Under the pieces are notes generated by a model, which was not told where the DNA came from, did not search any database, and saw only the letters and a list, made by a program, of their open reading frames with translations. DNA of 64,000 bases from Pandoraea capi. GTDB taxonomy: Bacteria; Pseudomonadota; Gammaproteobacteria; Burkholderiales; Burkholderiaceae. Location: positions 229,122 to 293,121 of the forward strand of contig NZ_CABPRV010000008.1 of the NCBI RefSeq assembly GCF_902459735.1, given 5' to 3'. Shown here piece by piece: positions 36,182-47,239 of this stretch. How positions within the stretch are numbered: position 1 is the first letter of the stretch; each line of letters opens with the position of its first letter. The position numbers and the translations under genes are program-made.

Positions 36182-36436
36182 ATGAAAATCTTCACTCAAC
36201 ATCCGGCATCCGTCGGCGAAAACTATCTCCAGCACATGGGGTCGGCACTCTCGTTTGCGCTGCCGTTGCTGGGGGCCTTCTTCGCGTGCCTCGTCCACGC
36301 CATCTTGCCGTTCGCGTTCGAGAAAACCGGGAGCAGGATCATCGTGCGGTTGCACGAGCGCATGGTGACGAACCGGCATCGGCACGCGACGCAGCAGGCA
36401 TCCACCGAACTGACCGGTCAGGTAACCCCGCAATAA
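36182..36436 (+). CDS. DUF6356-family small membrane protein
   Basis: This 84-aa protein of unknown function has one or two membrane segments (MGSALSFALPLLGAFFACLVHA). The family pattern is HPASVGENYLQHM at the start and HAILPFAFEKTGSRIIVRLHERM. The ATG at 36182 directly follows a palindrome. It is divergent from the Lrp-type gene and convergent with the BamE-like gene. The family assignment is from memory of the motif. Confidence 0.8.
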   Translation: MKIFTQHPASVGENYLQHMGSALSFALPLLGAFFACLVHAILPFAFEKTGSRIIVRLHERMVTNRHRHATQQASTELTGQVTPQ

Positions 36437-36455
36437 ACGGATCGGTGGGCGGCGA

Positions 36456-37061
36456 TCACGGTCGTTCGGACGCCGGATCCGGCGAGCGCGACGTCACCGT
36501 GACCCGGCCGTCCGCCCCGAAGTGGGCGTTGAACATGCCGGGCGAATTCACGCCGTCTTCGAGCCAGCGCCAGCTCCACACGGTCTCCTTCTTCAAACGA
36601 TACTCGGCAACCGTCGTGGGTTTGCCGAGCAGACGCCGCACATCGTCCTGCGACATTCCCGGCTGTACCTGCCCGAAGTTCTCGGCCGAGAGCGCCTGCG
36701 TCACGCGCGTGAGCTTGCCATTCGCATCGATGTCGACCATGTACGTCTTGAGTCCGCCCGGTGCACGCGGATATTCCAGGCGACGCGAACCGTCGTTGTT
36801 CTCCCAGACGATCTCCGGCTTGCCCATCTGATCGCGCACCTGCGCTTCGGTCGTCTCCCCAGGTTTGAGGTCGCGCAGCAGCATGTCGTCCGGCTTGACG
36901 GCGTTGAACGTGTCGCGCGCCTTTTCACGCACTTTGTCGATCTGCTGCTGGTCGCAACCGAACAGTCCCAACAGACTCGCGAGCAATCCCATAGCGACTC
37001 CCCAACGAAGGCCCCGGCGCCAGCCCGGTGCACCATGATCGAAATTGATCGACGTTTTCAT
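36456..37061 (-). CDS. BamE/SmpA-like lipoprotein with tandem domain
   Basis: This 201-aa lipoprotein has signal and lipobox LFGC near residue 36. Two successive stretches resemble the BamE/OmlA fold: GETTEAQVRDQMGKPEIVWE and later PGMSQDDVRRLLGKPTTVAE. Each is followed by a Tyr/Trp-rich strand and a DANGKLTRV or GADGRVTVT strand. Canonical BamE has one copy and is about 110-180 aa. It lies 61 bp downstream of tamB on the same strand. A role with the TAM outer-membrane assembly machine is an attractive inference. Confidence 0.83.
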   Translation of the reverse strand: MKTSINFDHGAPGWRRGLRWGVAMGLLASLLGLFGCDQQQIDKVREKARDTFNAVKPDDMLLRDLKPGETTEAQVRDQMGKPEIVWENNDGSRRLEYPRAPGGLKTYMVDIDANGKLTRVTQALSAENFGQVQPGMSQDDVRRLLGKPTTVAEYRLKKETVWSWRWLEDGVNSPGMFNAHFGADGRVTVTSRSPDPASERP

Positions 37062-37084
37062 CGTGACTTCTCCTCTTCACGTTA

Positions 37085-37113
37085 GTCGGGCGCGACTGTC
37101 GTGCACGCCCGAC
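37085..37113. terminator. Hairpin between tamB and the BamE-like gene
   Basis: GTCGGGCG (37085-37092) pairs with CGCCCGAC (37106-37113). There is no T tract; it may attenuate or stabilise the tamAB message. Confidence 0.35.
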
Positions 37114-37122
37114 GCGACGTCA

Positions 37123-40100
37123 TTAATCGAAGCGACGGTTGAACAGCACATCGAACCCCGACAGCGACCCGGTGCGCAAGGCGAGTTGCCAGCGACGCGA
37201 CACCTGCCACGTGATTTTCACGATACTCGCTGCACTGGTCAGACTTTGCTCGTATCCCAACGAGAAGTTATCGGAGATCGCCTTGCCGACCTTGACGACC
37301 TGCTCGTCGTCGGAGAGTCCCGAATCGCTGGTGCCGATGCTGAACTCGTCGATCCCCAGATCCTTGATGATGCGCCGGCCGCCCGTCGCGCCTAACAGCG
37401 CGGTGGCCGCACCTGCCATCGCCTGACGCTGCCCCAGCCCTGCGCCGTCGGGGCCATGGCCGAACATCAGCCACGAGAGCTTCTCTTCATCCGACACGTT
37501 CGGCTCGGAGACGAGCGTGACGCGTGGCTGACGCACCGTGCCCGTTACCAGCACACCGGCGGCGACTTCCTGATTGCGACGCATCGCCTGAATGTAGAGA
37601 TCGGGGTTGTCCAGCGGACCGACGAAGTTGATCTGCCCGCGATCGATGGAAAGCTTTCGATCGAATGCCTCGTAGGTGCCCTCAGCAACGGTGATCGTGC
37701 CGGTTGCGCGCATCGGCGTGAGGGGATCGCTTTGCACGCGCATGCTGCCGCGCAACAGCAGATCCGCGCCCGCACCAACGAAGCGGAAGTCGCGTCCCAG
37801 ATTGACCTCCACGTTGATGTGCGGCGAGAAGCGGCTCGTCGGTTGCGCGCCGATTCGTGCCGCTTCCTCCTTCGGATCGAGCGGCTTGGTGCGTGCCTGA
37901 GCGCCGCCACGCACGACCACGACATCGTCGCCTAGTCTGGGCGCGCTGGTCGGCGGCAGGGCGAACCGGGCGCGATCGACGGTGAACTTGCCGTTCAGCG
38001 CCATGGCGTCGCCACTGCCGGTGGCCTTGGCTTCGCCCGTGAGCGACAACTGGCGGTCCGGTGCCGCAAACAATTGCAGTTTGTCGGCCGCGAGCGTGAT
38101 GCCGAGCGTCGGCTCGGGCGTGTCGAGACGGATGTTGCCGCTCGCGCGCGCCGTGCCGCCACCGCCGCCGGTCATGACGACGTCGCGCAGCACGATCTCG
38201 GTCGGCGTCAGGGCAATGCGCACGCGGCCGTCCTTCACGCTCACGCCCGTATCGAACATCTGGACAGCGAGATCGTCTGCCGTCAGTTCCCCTGTGGGAC
38301 GCGGCTTCGCCACGGTGCCCGCCAGCGTCATCTGTAGATTCGCACGGCCCCTGAACGAGAACTGGGCGCCCGCGAGGTCTTCGAACCGCGAGAGGTTCGG
38401 AATCGCGACGGCCATGCGGCCGGTAAGCGGGGCATCATCGGGCACCGTCGGGATACCGTCCTGCACACGCAGACCGGTCTGGACGTCGGCGTCGAGCGTG
38501 CCGACCAGCGACGACACCGCCTTCACCGTGGTGCGTGCGGTCTGTCCCGACAGATCGATGCGCGCATGCATCTCCGAGATGCCGAGCGGCACGCGCGCGC
38601 CCACCCCGCCCTTGCCGCCCTTCTCCGCGCTCAGGCCGGGAATGCCCGTGATCGTCACCCTGACGCTCTCGTTCACCCCGCCGCGCCGCAACGTGACGTC
38701 GCCACTGCGGCGTACGACGTCGACGAAACCATCGGCACGCTGTCCGGCGCTCACATTCCATTTGCCGTCGAGCACCATGTCGCTCGCCACCGACAACGGC
38801 TCGCCCGTGAACGACTGCACCACGCGCAGCACCTGCGCGATGTCGAGCGTGTCGATCGTGCCTGCCGTCTTCAACCGGCCATCGCCATAATCGAAGTTCG
38901 TGAGCGACAACGTACCCGCCGCTGCGACCAGCCGGGCAGCGCCCAGATGCACGCGCGCCGCGCTCGCCTCGACCTGCCACGGCGACGCCAGACTGAGCTT
39001 CGGCACGCCCCGGTTTTCCAGCGCCTGAATCGTGCCCTTCCAGCCCGGCTTGCCGCGCGTGTTCGTGATGGCGCCTGCGGCGTCGAGATTCATGTCGAGC
39101 GGCGCTTCGCGCAACTTCCCGCTCGTCTTGAGATGCAACGTATGCGCTCCACGCGTGCCGGCCAATGCCACCGAGAGTTTGTCGAGCCGCGCGACGTCGC
39201 TGACGAAACCCTGAGCGTCGAGCGTCACGTTCAGACGGTCGCTCGCCGCGCCGGGCAAGCCACCGCTCACGTCCACCTTACCGGCCAGATGCTCAAGCTT
39301 CTGCGCGCCGAACACGAGCTTGTCTGCCGCGAGTGTCGCCACCACGACCGGACGCTCCATCGTCCCCGACACCTGACCGTCCAGTTGCAGACGGCCGGCG
39401 AGACCGAAGCCGAGTTTGTCCAGCGACGGGGCATCGACGTTGACCGCCATCCGGTCGCCCGGCGCGCCGAAGCTGCCGCGCAGCAGTACCTTGTTGCCCG
39501 CCACGAGCAGGTTCGCATCGCTGGGCAGCAATCGCGTGCCCGCCAGCCTCACCGTGCCCGCACCGCTCATCGGCAAATCGGCGTAGACGCTGTCCTGCAA
39601 GGCGAATTTCAATGCCAGTCCGAACGCCGGACGCAACGCGCCCTGCGCATCGAACTGCCCGGTCACGCTGGCCGTGGGTGTCTTCGTGCCACGTTTTTGC
39701 GGACCCTGCTTTTGCGAACCATAAAGGTCATACCAGGCGGCGGGATCGAAGCGCGTGAGCCTGATCTGCGCCTGATACGCGCCGGTGTCGCCATTCTCCA
39801 GCACGCCGGTCGCGGCGACGCGGCTGTTGCCTGCCTCCAGCGACAGTGCGTGAATCGTCGTGCCCTTGGCGTCGAGACCGACGTCGGCGAGCACGCGTCG
39901 GGCCGCATCGCGCCAGTCGAGCACGATGCGCTGCCCCTTCGCGTCGAGTTTGACGTCGAGCGGGCCGCCGAGCTTCGTGGCCGGCAGCTTGCCGTACAAC
40001 GCGCGCAGATCGAGGTCGCGCAGGGTCAGCGCGAAGCCGCCGACAGTGGCTTCGGTATCCGCTGCGGTGGTCGTTGGCGTGGTCGGTGCGCTCGGTGCGC

Positions 40101-41388
40101 TCGCCCCGCTCGCAGGCACCGCCACGGGTGCGCTGGCCTTCGCCACATCCGCCAGTGGCGCGACCTTCTCACGACGCAGTTCGCCGCTGCCGGTCAGCAC
40201 CGCGCGCCCTGCCAGTTTCAGTTCGATGCCGGTCAACGCCTGACGCGTCGCGTCGAGCAGCACCTGCGTGCGCAGGCTCTCGACCGGCAGCCCGCCCGCA
40301 TCGATCGCCCCCGGTTTCGCGTTGGTCACCGACACGGGCCCCAATACGCGGAATGTCTTCGCGCCGGGCTCCGGGCGCAGATCGGCCTGCACGGCGAGAT
40401 CGGCTTGCGGCGCCCCCGCTGCGAAATCGCGCGGATTGAGGTGATCGAGCGCAATTTGCGCCCGAGACAGAGGCACAGCACCGAACGGTGACGCCGCAAT
40501 ATGCGCCGTCCCATTGAGCTTCTCACCGCTGGCCGTCAGATCGACGATGAGCGCATCCAGCGATCCGGACAGATCCGCTTTGAGTGAGACGGGAATATCG
40601 CCCGCCTTCGCCTGCAAGCCGACGTTGCCCCCCAGTGCAAACGGACGTTGGCCGTTCAACTGGAGATTCGCTTGCGCCTCGCCGTAAGGCGTACCGAGAT
40701 GCGCCAGTTGCACTGTATGCTGCGTGCCATCGCTGCGTGCCGTCACCTGAATGTCTTCGAGCACCAGCGCCGGCGCGTGCATGGTGAGCTTCGCGACGCG
40801 CACGTCGTTGAGCGTCAGGCCAAGCGGCAGACGCAGGCTGGCGGGCATCGTCGTCGGCGTATTTGACGGTGGCGACGGCGCGAAGGCCAGATCCACTTCG
40901 CCCGCGTGCAACTTGTCCACCGTGAAATGCAGCGGACGCCAGGAAAGGTCCCAGCGGCTTTCGAGCTTGCTGACGGTAATGCGCGTCGCACCGTCGACGT
41001 ATTTCACGTCGTTCACCGTGAAGCCGTGCAGCACACTGCCACTGCGCCACTCACCCGAGAGCTTGCCGCCGAGCGTGGAGACGGCCGTCTGCCAGAGCCA
41101 GCGGCTGCCGCGCTCGCTGGACATCGCCCAGACCAGCGCGCCAATGGCCAGCACGACGATGAGCAGGAGCGCCAGCACCACGCCGACCAGCGTGCGGCGC
41201 CACCGGCGAGGGCGTGGCGGCGGAGGCGTCGTGTTGTCCGGCGGTGGCGGATTGCCGCCGCTACCACCACTACCGGTCGAACTCACTGCGCCGGTGTGCG
41301 ACGGTGATGTCGACGTCAAGGTCGGTTCTCGCGCATCGCTGTGGGTGCCAGCACTCATGGCGGTCGTATCGAGAGGTGTCGTCGTCAT
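37123..41388 (-). CDS. tamB: Translocation and assembly module subunit TamB
   Basis: This 1421-aa inner-membrane-anchored AsmA/TamB-family protein spans the periplasm to TamA. A Pro-rich cytoplasmic N-terminus (NPPPPDNTTPPPPRPRRWRR) precedes one membrane segment (LVGVVLALLLIVVLAIGALVWAM, quoted in part). About 1100 residues of repetitive beta-strand text follow. The C-terminal DUF490/TamB domain ends with ADLLLRGSMRVQSD, GQINFVGPLDNPDLYIQAMR, EEKLSWLMFGHGPDG and GYEQSLTSAASIVKITWQVS. The start codon overlaps the tamA stop (TGATG), so the two are translationally coupled. Length is near the usual 1250-1450 aa. Confidence 0.94.
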   Translation of the reverse strand: MTTTPLDTTAMSAGTHSDAREPTLTSTSPSHTGAVSSTGSGGSGGNPPPPDNTTPPPPRPRRWRRTLVGVVLALLLIVVLAIGALVWAMSSERGSRWLWQTAVSTLGGKLSGEWRSGSVLHGFTVNDVKYVDGATRITVSKLESRWDLSWRPLHFTVDKLHAGEVDLAFAPSPPSNTPTTMPASLRLPLGLTLNDVRVAKLTMHAPALVLEDIQVTARSDGTQHTVQLAHLGTPYGEAQANLQLNGQRPFALGGNVGLQAKAGDIPVSLKADLSGSLDALIVDLTASGEKLNGTAHIAASPFGAVPLSRAQIALDHLNPRDFAAGAPQADLAVQADLRPEPGAKTFRVLGPVSVTNAKPGAIDAGGLPVESLRTQVLLDATRQALTGIELKLAGRAVLTGSGELRREKVAPLADVAKASAPVAVPASGASAPSAPTTPTTTAADTEATVGGFALTLRDLDLRALYGKLPATKLGGPLDVKLDAKGQRIVLDWRDAARRVLADVGLDAKGTTIHALSLEAGNSRVAATGVLENGDTGAYQAQIRLTRFDPAAWYDLYGSQKQGPQKRGTKTPTASVTGQFDAQGALRPAFGLALKFALQDSVYADLPMSGAGTVRLAGTRLLPSDANLLVAGNKVLLRGSFGAPGDRMAVNVDAPSLDKLGFGLAGRLQLDGQVSGTMERPVVVATLAADKLVFGAQKLEHLAGKVDVSGGLPGAASDRLNVTLDAQGFVSDVARLDKLSVALAGTRGAHTLHLKTSGKLREAPLDMNLDAAGAITNTRGKPGWKGTIQALENRGVPKLSLASPWQVEASAARVHLGAARLVAAAGTLSLTNFDYGDGRLKTAGTIDTLDIAQVLRVVQSFTGEPLSVASDMVLDGKWNVSAGQRADGFVDVVRRSGDVTLRRGGVNESVRVTITGIPGLSAEKGGKGGVGARVPLGISEMHARIDLSGQTARTTVKAVSSLVGTLDADVQTGLRVQDGIPTVPDDAPLTGRMAVAIPNLSRFEDLAGAQFSFRGRANLQMTLAGTVAKPRPTGELTADDLAVQMFDTGVSVKDGRVRIALTPTEIVLRDVVMTGGGGGTARASGNIRLDTPEPTLGITLAADKLQLFAAPDRQLSLTGEAKATGSGDAMALNGKFTVDRARFALPPTSAPRLGDDVVVVRGGAQARTKPLDPKEEAARIGAQPTSRFSPHINVEVNLGRDFRFVGAGADLLLRGSMRVQSDPLTPMRATGTITVAEGTYEAFDRKLSIDRGQINFVGPLDNPDLYIQAMRRNQEVAAGVLVTGTVRQPRVTLVSEPNVSDEEKLSWLMFGHGPDGAGLGQRQAMAGAATALLGATGGRRIIKDLGIDEFSIGTSDSGLSDDEQVVKVGKAISDNFSLGYEQSLTSAASIVKITWQVSRRWQLALRTGSLSGFDVLFNRRFD

Positions 41389-43244
41389 CAGAACGCCACC
41401 CCCAGCGAGATCGACGGACGGAAGCGGCGATCATGCACGCCGTAGCCGAGGTCGAGGTTGACGGGGCCCACCGGACTGCGCCAGCGCACGCCCAGACCCA
41501 CGCCGTGGTACAGCGGCGTGGGATGCCGATAGTCGTCAGTGGCCGTGCCCACGTCCCAGAACGCGGCACCGCCCCAGTCGCGCGTGAACCAGCGCTGATA
41601 TTCGAGGCTGGCGGTGGTGAGGTATTTCGTCGGGAATGTCGTGCCGTTTTGCTGACGCCCGATGCTCTGATACGTATAGCCGCGAATCGACGAGGTGCCC
41701 CCCGCGAAGAACAGCAGCGACGACGGAATCCGGTTGCTATTGCCATTCGTCAGCACCGCCCCGAGCTCCAGACGCGCCAGAATGAGATCGCGCTCGCCGA
41801 CCGGGAAGTACTGACGAATACGACCGTACAGGCGCACGAAGCTCTGATCGGTGAGCACCGGCTTGGCCGCGAAACCGACCTGCGTATTGATGATGTTGCC
41901 CTTGCGCGGGAAGATGAGATCGTCCACGTCGCGACGGTTCCACGAGAAAGCGGGCACGAGCGCCTTGTTCTGAAAGCGTTCACCGCCATCGGGCCGCTCG
42001 TCCGTGTGGTAGAAGTCCAGCGTATAGGCCCAGTCATAGCGCTCGCGTGAACGGGCGCGTTTGATGCCGATCTGCGCGGAGCGCTGGTCGAGACCGTTCA
42101 GATACGTGCGGTCGAACGAGCCGCGCAGGCTATTGGTGTACCCGCTCGTATCCGGCGGCATGCCGATTTCTGCGTAACCGCCCTGACGATACTGTTCGAG
42201 GCGCGCCTGCGTATCAAACGTCCACGCCTTGCCGAACAGGTTGTAGTACGAGTAGCGTCCGTTGACGCTGGCGCCCGTATCCGTCGTGTAACCCACGCCG
42301 CTCTGCACACGCTGTTCGGGGAATTCACGCACCTTCACTTCGATCGGGGCGTTATCCGCCTTCGCCGGATCTTCCGTCACGGAAATGATGACGTTCGAGA
42401 AATAGGGCGTGGCCTGAATCTGACGTTGCAGCTCTTGCAGACGGTCGGCGTCGAACGGCTCACCCTCGGACAGCGGATTGACGTTGCGGATGATCTGCTC
42501 GGGATAACGCCGCGTGCCCGAGATGATGAGCGGACCCAACGTGAACGGCGGACCGCTCTCATAGGTCGCAGCGAGCGAGGCGGCGTTGGCGTCGGCGTCG
42601 ATCACGGCGCGCGAGAACGTCATCTTTGCCGCGTGATAGCGCTTCTGTCCCAGTTGAAACAGCGTGTCGTTCTTGGCCTTGTCCCAATCCGACTGGCGAA
42701 ACGGCGCATCCACCGGCAACTCCCAGGCATTGCGCAATTGCGCCACCCGCTCAGGGTTCTGTTCTACGACCGGCCCCGTGAATTTCAGGTCGACATCCTT
42801 GATATGCGTGCGCGTGCCGGCGTCCACCTTGATATCGACGTCGCGCTTGCCGTTGATGGTCGCGACATCCACATGGGTGACGGGCGAAAAGTAGCCCTGT
42901 GTGGACGTAAGTTCCTGGACCTGCTCGCCGATCGTCGCGATGATGTGCTCGAATTGCGCGTCACCGATGTCGTCGCGCTCGGCAAAGCGCACGACATCGA
43001 GGTTGTCTTTCAGGAGTTTGGCGATGTCGCCGGGCGCGTCGACGCGAACCCCGTAGTCCGCCTGGGCGAAACCGGGCAGCCACAGGCCACAGGCCAATGC
43101 GCTCAGGACGAAAAGCCGGATCGGCGCACGACATGATGGGTGCCATGACGGGCGCCACCGCGGACACCATGAGGGGCGGCGCAAAAGGCGCACACCGAAG
43201 CGACGGCCAGCGTCGTGTCCGGATTTGATCTGCGAGACGGTCAA
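41388..43244 (-). CDS. tamA: Outer-membrane assembly protein TamA (Omp85 family)
   Basis: This Omp85-family barrel protein is about 618 aa. A signal peptide (RLFVLSALACGLWLPGFAQA) precedes three POTRA domains and a C-terminal 16-strand barrel with the Omp85 motif SIRGYTYQSIG and ending SISLGVAF. No ATG lies near the signal peptide in frame. I place the start at a TTG (43242-43244) with AAGGA 5 nt upstream. A nearer GTG within FGVRLLRR is an alternative. The long open frame further upstream to 43631 is not family-like. It is coupled to tamB. Confidence 0.9.
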   Translation of the reverse strand: MTVSQIKSGHDAGRRFGVRLLRRPSWCPRWRPSWHPSCRAPIRLFVLSALACGLWLPGFAQADYGVRVDAPGDIAKLLKDNLDVVRFAERDDIGDAQFEHIIATIGEQVQELTSTQGYFSPVTHVDVATINGKRDVDIKVDAGTRTHIKDVDLKFTGPVVEQNPERVAQLRNAWELPVDAPFRQSDWDKAKNDTLFQLGQKRYHAAKMTFSRAVIDADANAASLAATYESGPPFTLGPLIISGTRRYPEQIIRNVNPLSEGEPFDADRLQELQRQIQATPYFSNVIISVTEDPAKADNAPIEVKVREFPEQRVQSGVGYTTDTGASVNGRYSYYNLFGKAWTFDTQARLEQYRQGGYAEIGMPPDTSGYTNSLRGSFDRTYLNGLDQRSAQIGIKRARSRERYDWAYTLDFYHTDERPDGGERFQNKALVPAFSWNRRDVDDLIFPRKGNIINTQVGFAAKPVLTDQSFVRLYGRIRQYFPVGERDLILARLELGAVLTNGNSNRIPSSLLFFAGGTSSIRGYTYQSIGRQQNGTTFPTKYLTTASLEYQRWFTRDWGGAAFWDVGTATDDYRHPTPLYHGVGLGVRWRSPVGPVNLDLGYGVHDRRFRPSISLGVAF

Positions 43245-43530
43245 AACCTTCCTTGAAATGATCGCCGCCGGTGGTCCGGCGTGCCGTAGTTCGTGCTCAA
43301 GCACGCGATGCCCGTCAGCATGGCACAACTGGACACCGCGTATTGCGTATGTGAATCGTATTTGAACATATCCGTTCGACGGGTTCACCCGTATGGCCCC
43401 AAATCGGGCAAATCGCCCAAAACGCCAAAAACCGGCAAAACGTCGAATAGGGACGGGTTTGCGGTAGAATCTGCGTCGATTGGCGCTGTCTGGATGGCGC
43501 CGCTTTTGCCTATTTCTCAAGCAATCGACC

Positions 43531-43713
43531 ATGTACGAGTCCGACATCACCCAATTCATCAAGCAACTCAAGTCCGAGAAGCCGACGCTGGAAGCGGAGC
43601 AACGCAAGGGCCGTTCCCTGCTGTGGGACAAGCAACCGATCGATCTGGACGAGCGTAGCCGCGCCCAGCAATCGCGTGTGGCCCAGCAGCCGTACGTCTA
43701 CCAAAGCGAGTAA
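43531..43713 (+). CDS. DUF3460-family small protein
   Basis: This 60-aa soluble protein of unknown function is common in betaproteobacteria. It has the family pattern MYESDITQFIKQLKSEKP, QRKGRSLLWDK and RVAQQPYVYQ. It lies 33 bp upstream of scpA on the same strand, probably in one transcript. It is divergent from tamA across 286 bp, where an A-rich tract (43391-43450) marks the likely promoter zone. Confidence 0.85.
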   Translation: MYESDITQFIKQLKSEKPTLEAEQRKGRSLLWDKQPIDLDERSRAQQSRVAQQPYVYQSE

Positions 43714-43746
43714 GCGCGTCATTCGCGTCGCCCACCGAGTTCTGCA

Positions 43747-45766
<2,020 letters not shown>

Positions 45767-45906
45767 GCGCCGGGTGCGCCGCACGCGGTCGATGCACCGG
45801 TGCGGCACACCTGAAGCGCCACGCTGCGCGCGTGTCGGCCGTCTGCCGATTGCGCACGCATTTTTTCTTCGCGCTGCGCGCGACACCGCAACACAAGAGG
45901 CACGCC

Positions 45907-46329
45907 ATGTACCGCACCATGCTCAAGTCGAAGATCCACCGCGCCACCGTAACGCATTGCGAATTGCATTACGAAGGCTCGTGCGCGATCGACGAAAACC
46001 TGCTCGAAGCCTCGGGCCTTGTCGAAAATGAGCAGATCGACATCTTCAACGTCAATAACGGCGAGCGTTTCACGACCTACGCCATTCGCGGCGAGCGTGG
46101 CAGCGGCATGATCTCGCTCAACGGCGCCGCCGCGCGTCGTGCGCAACTGGGTGACGTGGTCATCATCGTGTCGTATGCACAGGTCGAGGAAGCGGCCGTG
46201 CTGGCCGGCTTCAAGCCCAAGCTGGTGTTCGTCGACGAGAAGAACGTGCAGAAGGGCGAGCGCGATCACGTACCGCTTCAGGCATGGGAAGAAACGCGCG
46301 CCTTCGAAGCGGCAACCGCAGCGAAGTAA
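45907..46329 (+). CDS. panD: Aspartate 1-decarboxylase (pyruvoyl enzyme)
   Basis: This 140-aa proenzyme makes beta-alanine from aspartate. The self-cleavage site is Gly24-Ser25 in [10 protein letters not shown]; Ser25 becomes the pyruvoyl group. Lys9 ([11 protein letters not shown]) and [14 protein letters not shown] provide substrate-binding residues, and NGAAARR follows. The C-terminus is somewhat longer than in E. coli (126 aa). The ATG at 45907 is set by the family N-terminus [13 protein letters not shown]. Confidence 0.97.
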   Translation: MYRTMLKSKIHRATVTHCELHYEGSCAIDENLLEASGLVENEQIDIFNVNNGERFTTYAIRGERGSGMISLNGAAARRAQLGDVVIIVSYAQVEEAAVLAGFKPKLVFVDEKNVQKGERDHVPLQAWEETRAFEAATAAK

Positions 46330-46399
46330 TGCGGCCGTAGTCCGCCGTCGCGGGGCGGCGCGCTACGCGAATGCGCGCGTCGCTGACTAGCGGCGCAAT

Positions 46400-46427
46400 G
46401 CAAAAGGGACCCCTCGGGTCCCTTTGC
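46400..46427. terminator. Terminator between panD and the convergent ParA-like gene
   Basis: AAAGGGACCC pairs with GGGTCCCTTT around CTC (46403-46425), extended by GC/GC with a bulge. It lies 70 bp after panD and 76 bp from the convergent stop codon, so it can serve both. Confidence 0.7.
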
Positions 46428-46502
46428 CATTGGATCGACGCGCTTTGTTCGTCTTCGTGTGCCTTCATGCGTGATGTCGACGTCGTCCGTACGTCCACCG
46501 CC

Positions 46503-47126
46503 TCACTTCGCTATGAACGCCGTGATCCCATCCCACTGCGGCAGATCGCGCTCGACGCGTCCCGGCGCCACATCCCACAGCGTGAGGCCGTGCGCTGCGA
46601 GTTGCACGTAGTTCTGCGTGTTGCGCAGCATGCCGAGCACGGGCAGCCCGGCTTCCTCACAGTAGCGCGAGAGCTGGTCGGCGGCGCGAGTACGCGCGTC
46701 CACGCGCATTCCGACGACACCGATGCGCACGTCGCCCTGACGCACCGCCTTTTCCTCGCCGAGCTTCTGGAGGAAATCGCGCGTCGCGAGAATATCGAAG
46801 ATCGACGGCTGCAACGGCACCAGAATGTGGTCGGCAAGCTTCAGAATCGAGTCCAGACGCTTGCCATGCAGACCCGCCGGGGTATCTAGCACGGCGTGTG
46901 TCGTGCCCTTGGGCGGCCGGGCGACCTCGTTGTGATCAACGTCCCAGGTCGCGATCGGACGCAGCGCCGGCGGACGCAATCCCAGCCAGGCGCGCGACGA
47001 CTGCTGACGGTCTGTATCGCCGAGCATGACGGCACGGCCCTGAGCCGCCAGATAGCCCGCCAGATTCGTCGCCAGCGTGCTCTTACCCACGCCACCCTTT
47101 GGATTCGCTACCACAATCACCGGCAT
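46503..47126 (-). CDS. Orphan ParA/MinD-type ATPase
   Basis: This 207-aa Walker-type partition ATPase has the deviant Walker [21 protein letters not shown] at residues 6-25, MLGDTDRQQSSRAWLGL (switch I), and AVLDTPAGLHGKRL (Walker B). It lacks the N-terminal DNA-binding extension of plasmid ParA and has no parB beside it. Such small orphans often position cell-surface or chromosome-associated cargo, but the cargo is unknown here. The start MPVIVVANPKGG at 47124-47126 fits the family. It lies downstream of cobQ, with a strong palindrome between them. Confidence 0.88.
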   Translation of the reverse strand: MPVIVVANPKGGVGKSTLATNLAGYLAAQGRAVMLGDTDRQQSSRAWLGLRPPALRPIATWDVDHNEVARPPKGTTHAVLDTPAGLHGKRLDSILKLADHILVPLQPSIFDILATRDFLQKLGEEKAVRQGDVRIGVVGMRVDARTRAADQLSRYCEEAGLPVLGMLRNTQNYVQLAAHGLTLWDVAPGRVERDLPQWDGITAFIAK

Positions 47127-47180
47127 TGCAGACTCCCCGAGGTCGATTTTCCGCACATCTTACAACGGCTGGATGACGGT

Positions 47181-47213
47181 CCGGATGCCCACGGATCCGT
47201 GGGGGTGATCCGG
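47181..47213. promoter_or_regulatory. Large palindrome between cobQ and the ParA-like gene
   Basis: CCCACGGATCCGTGGG (47188-47203) is a perfect 16-bp palindrome. It is framed by CCGGAT (47181-47186) and ATCCGG (47208-47213). It could be a hairpin attenuator or a protein-binding site for the ParA-like gene, which starts about 55 bp further on. Confidence 0.45.
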
Positions 47214-47239
47214 CGGACACCGGCCAATGCTCATCGAAG

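Noticed and set aside
38566-40491. Rightward 641-aa open frame opposite tamB
   Set aside because: No domain and biased composition; tamB has family motifs on the other strand.
47188-47203. parS site
   Set aside because: The palindrome does not resemble the chromosomal parS consensus, and no parB gene is present.
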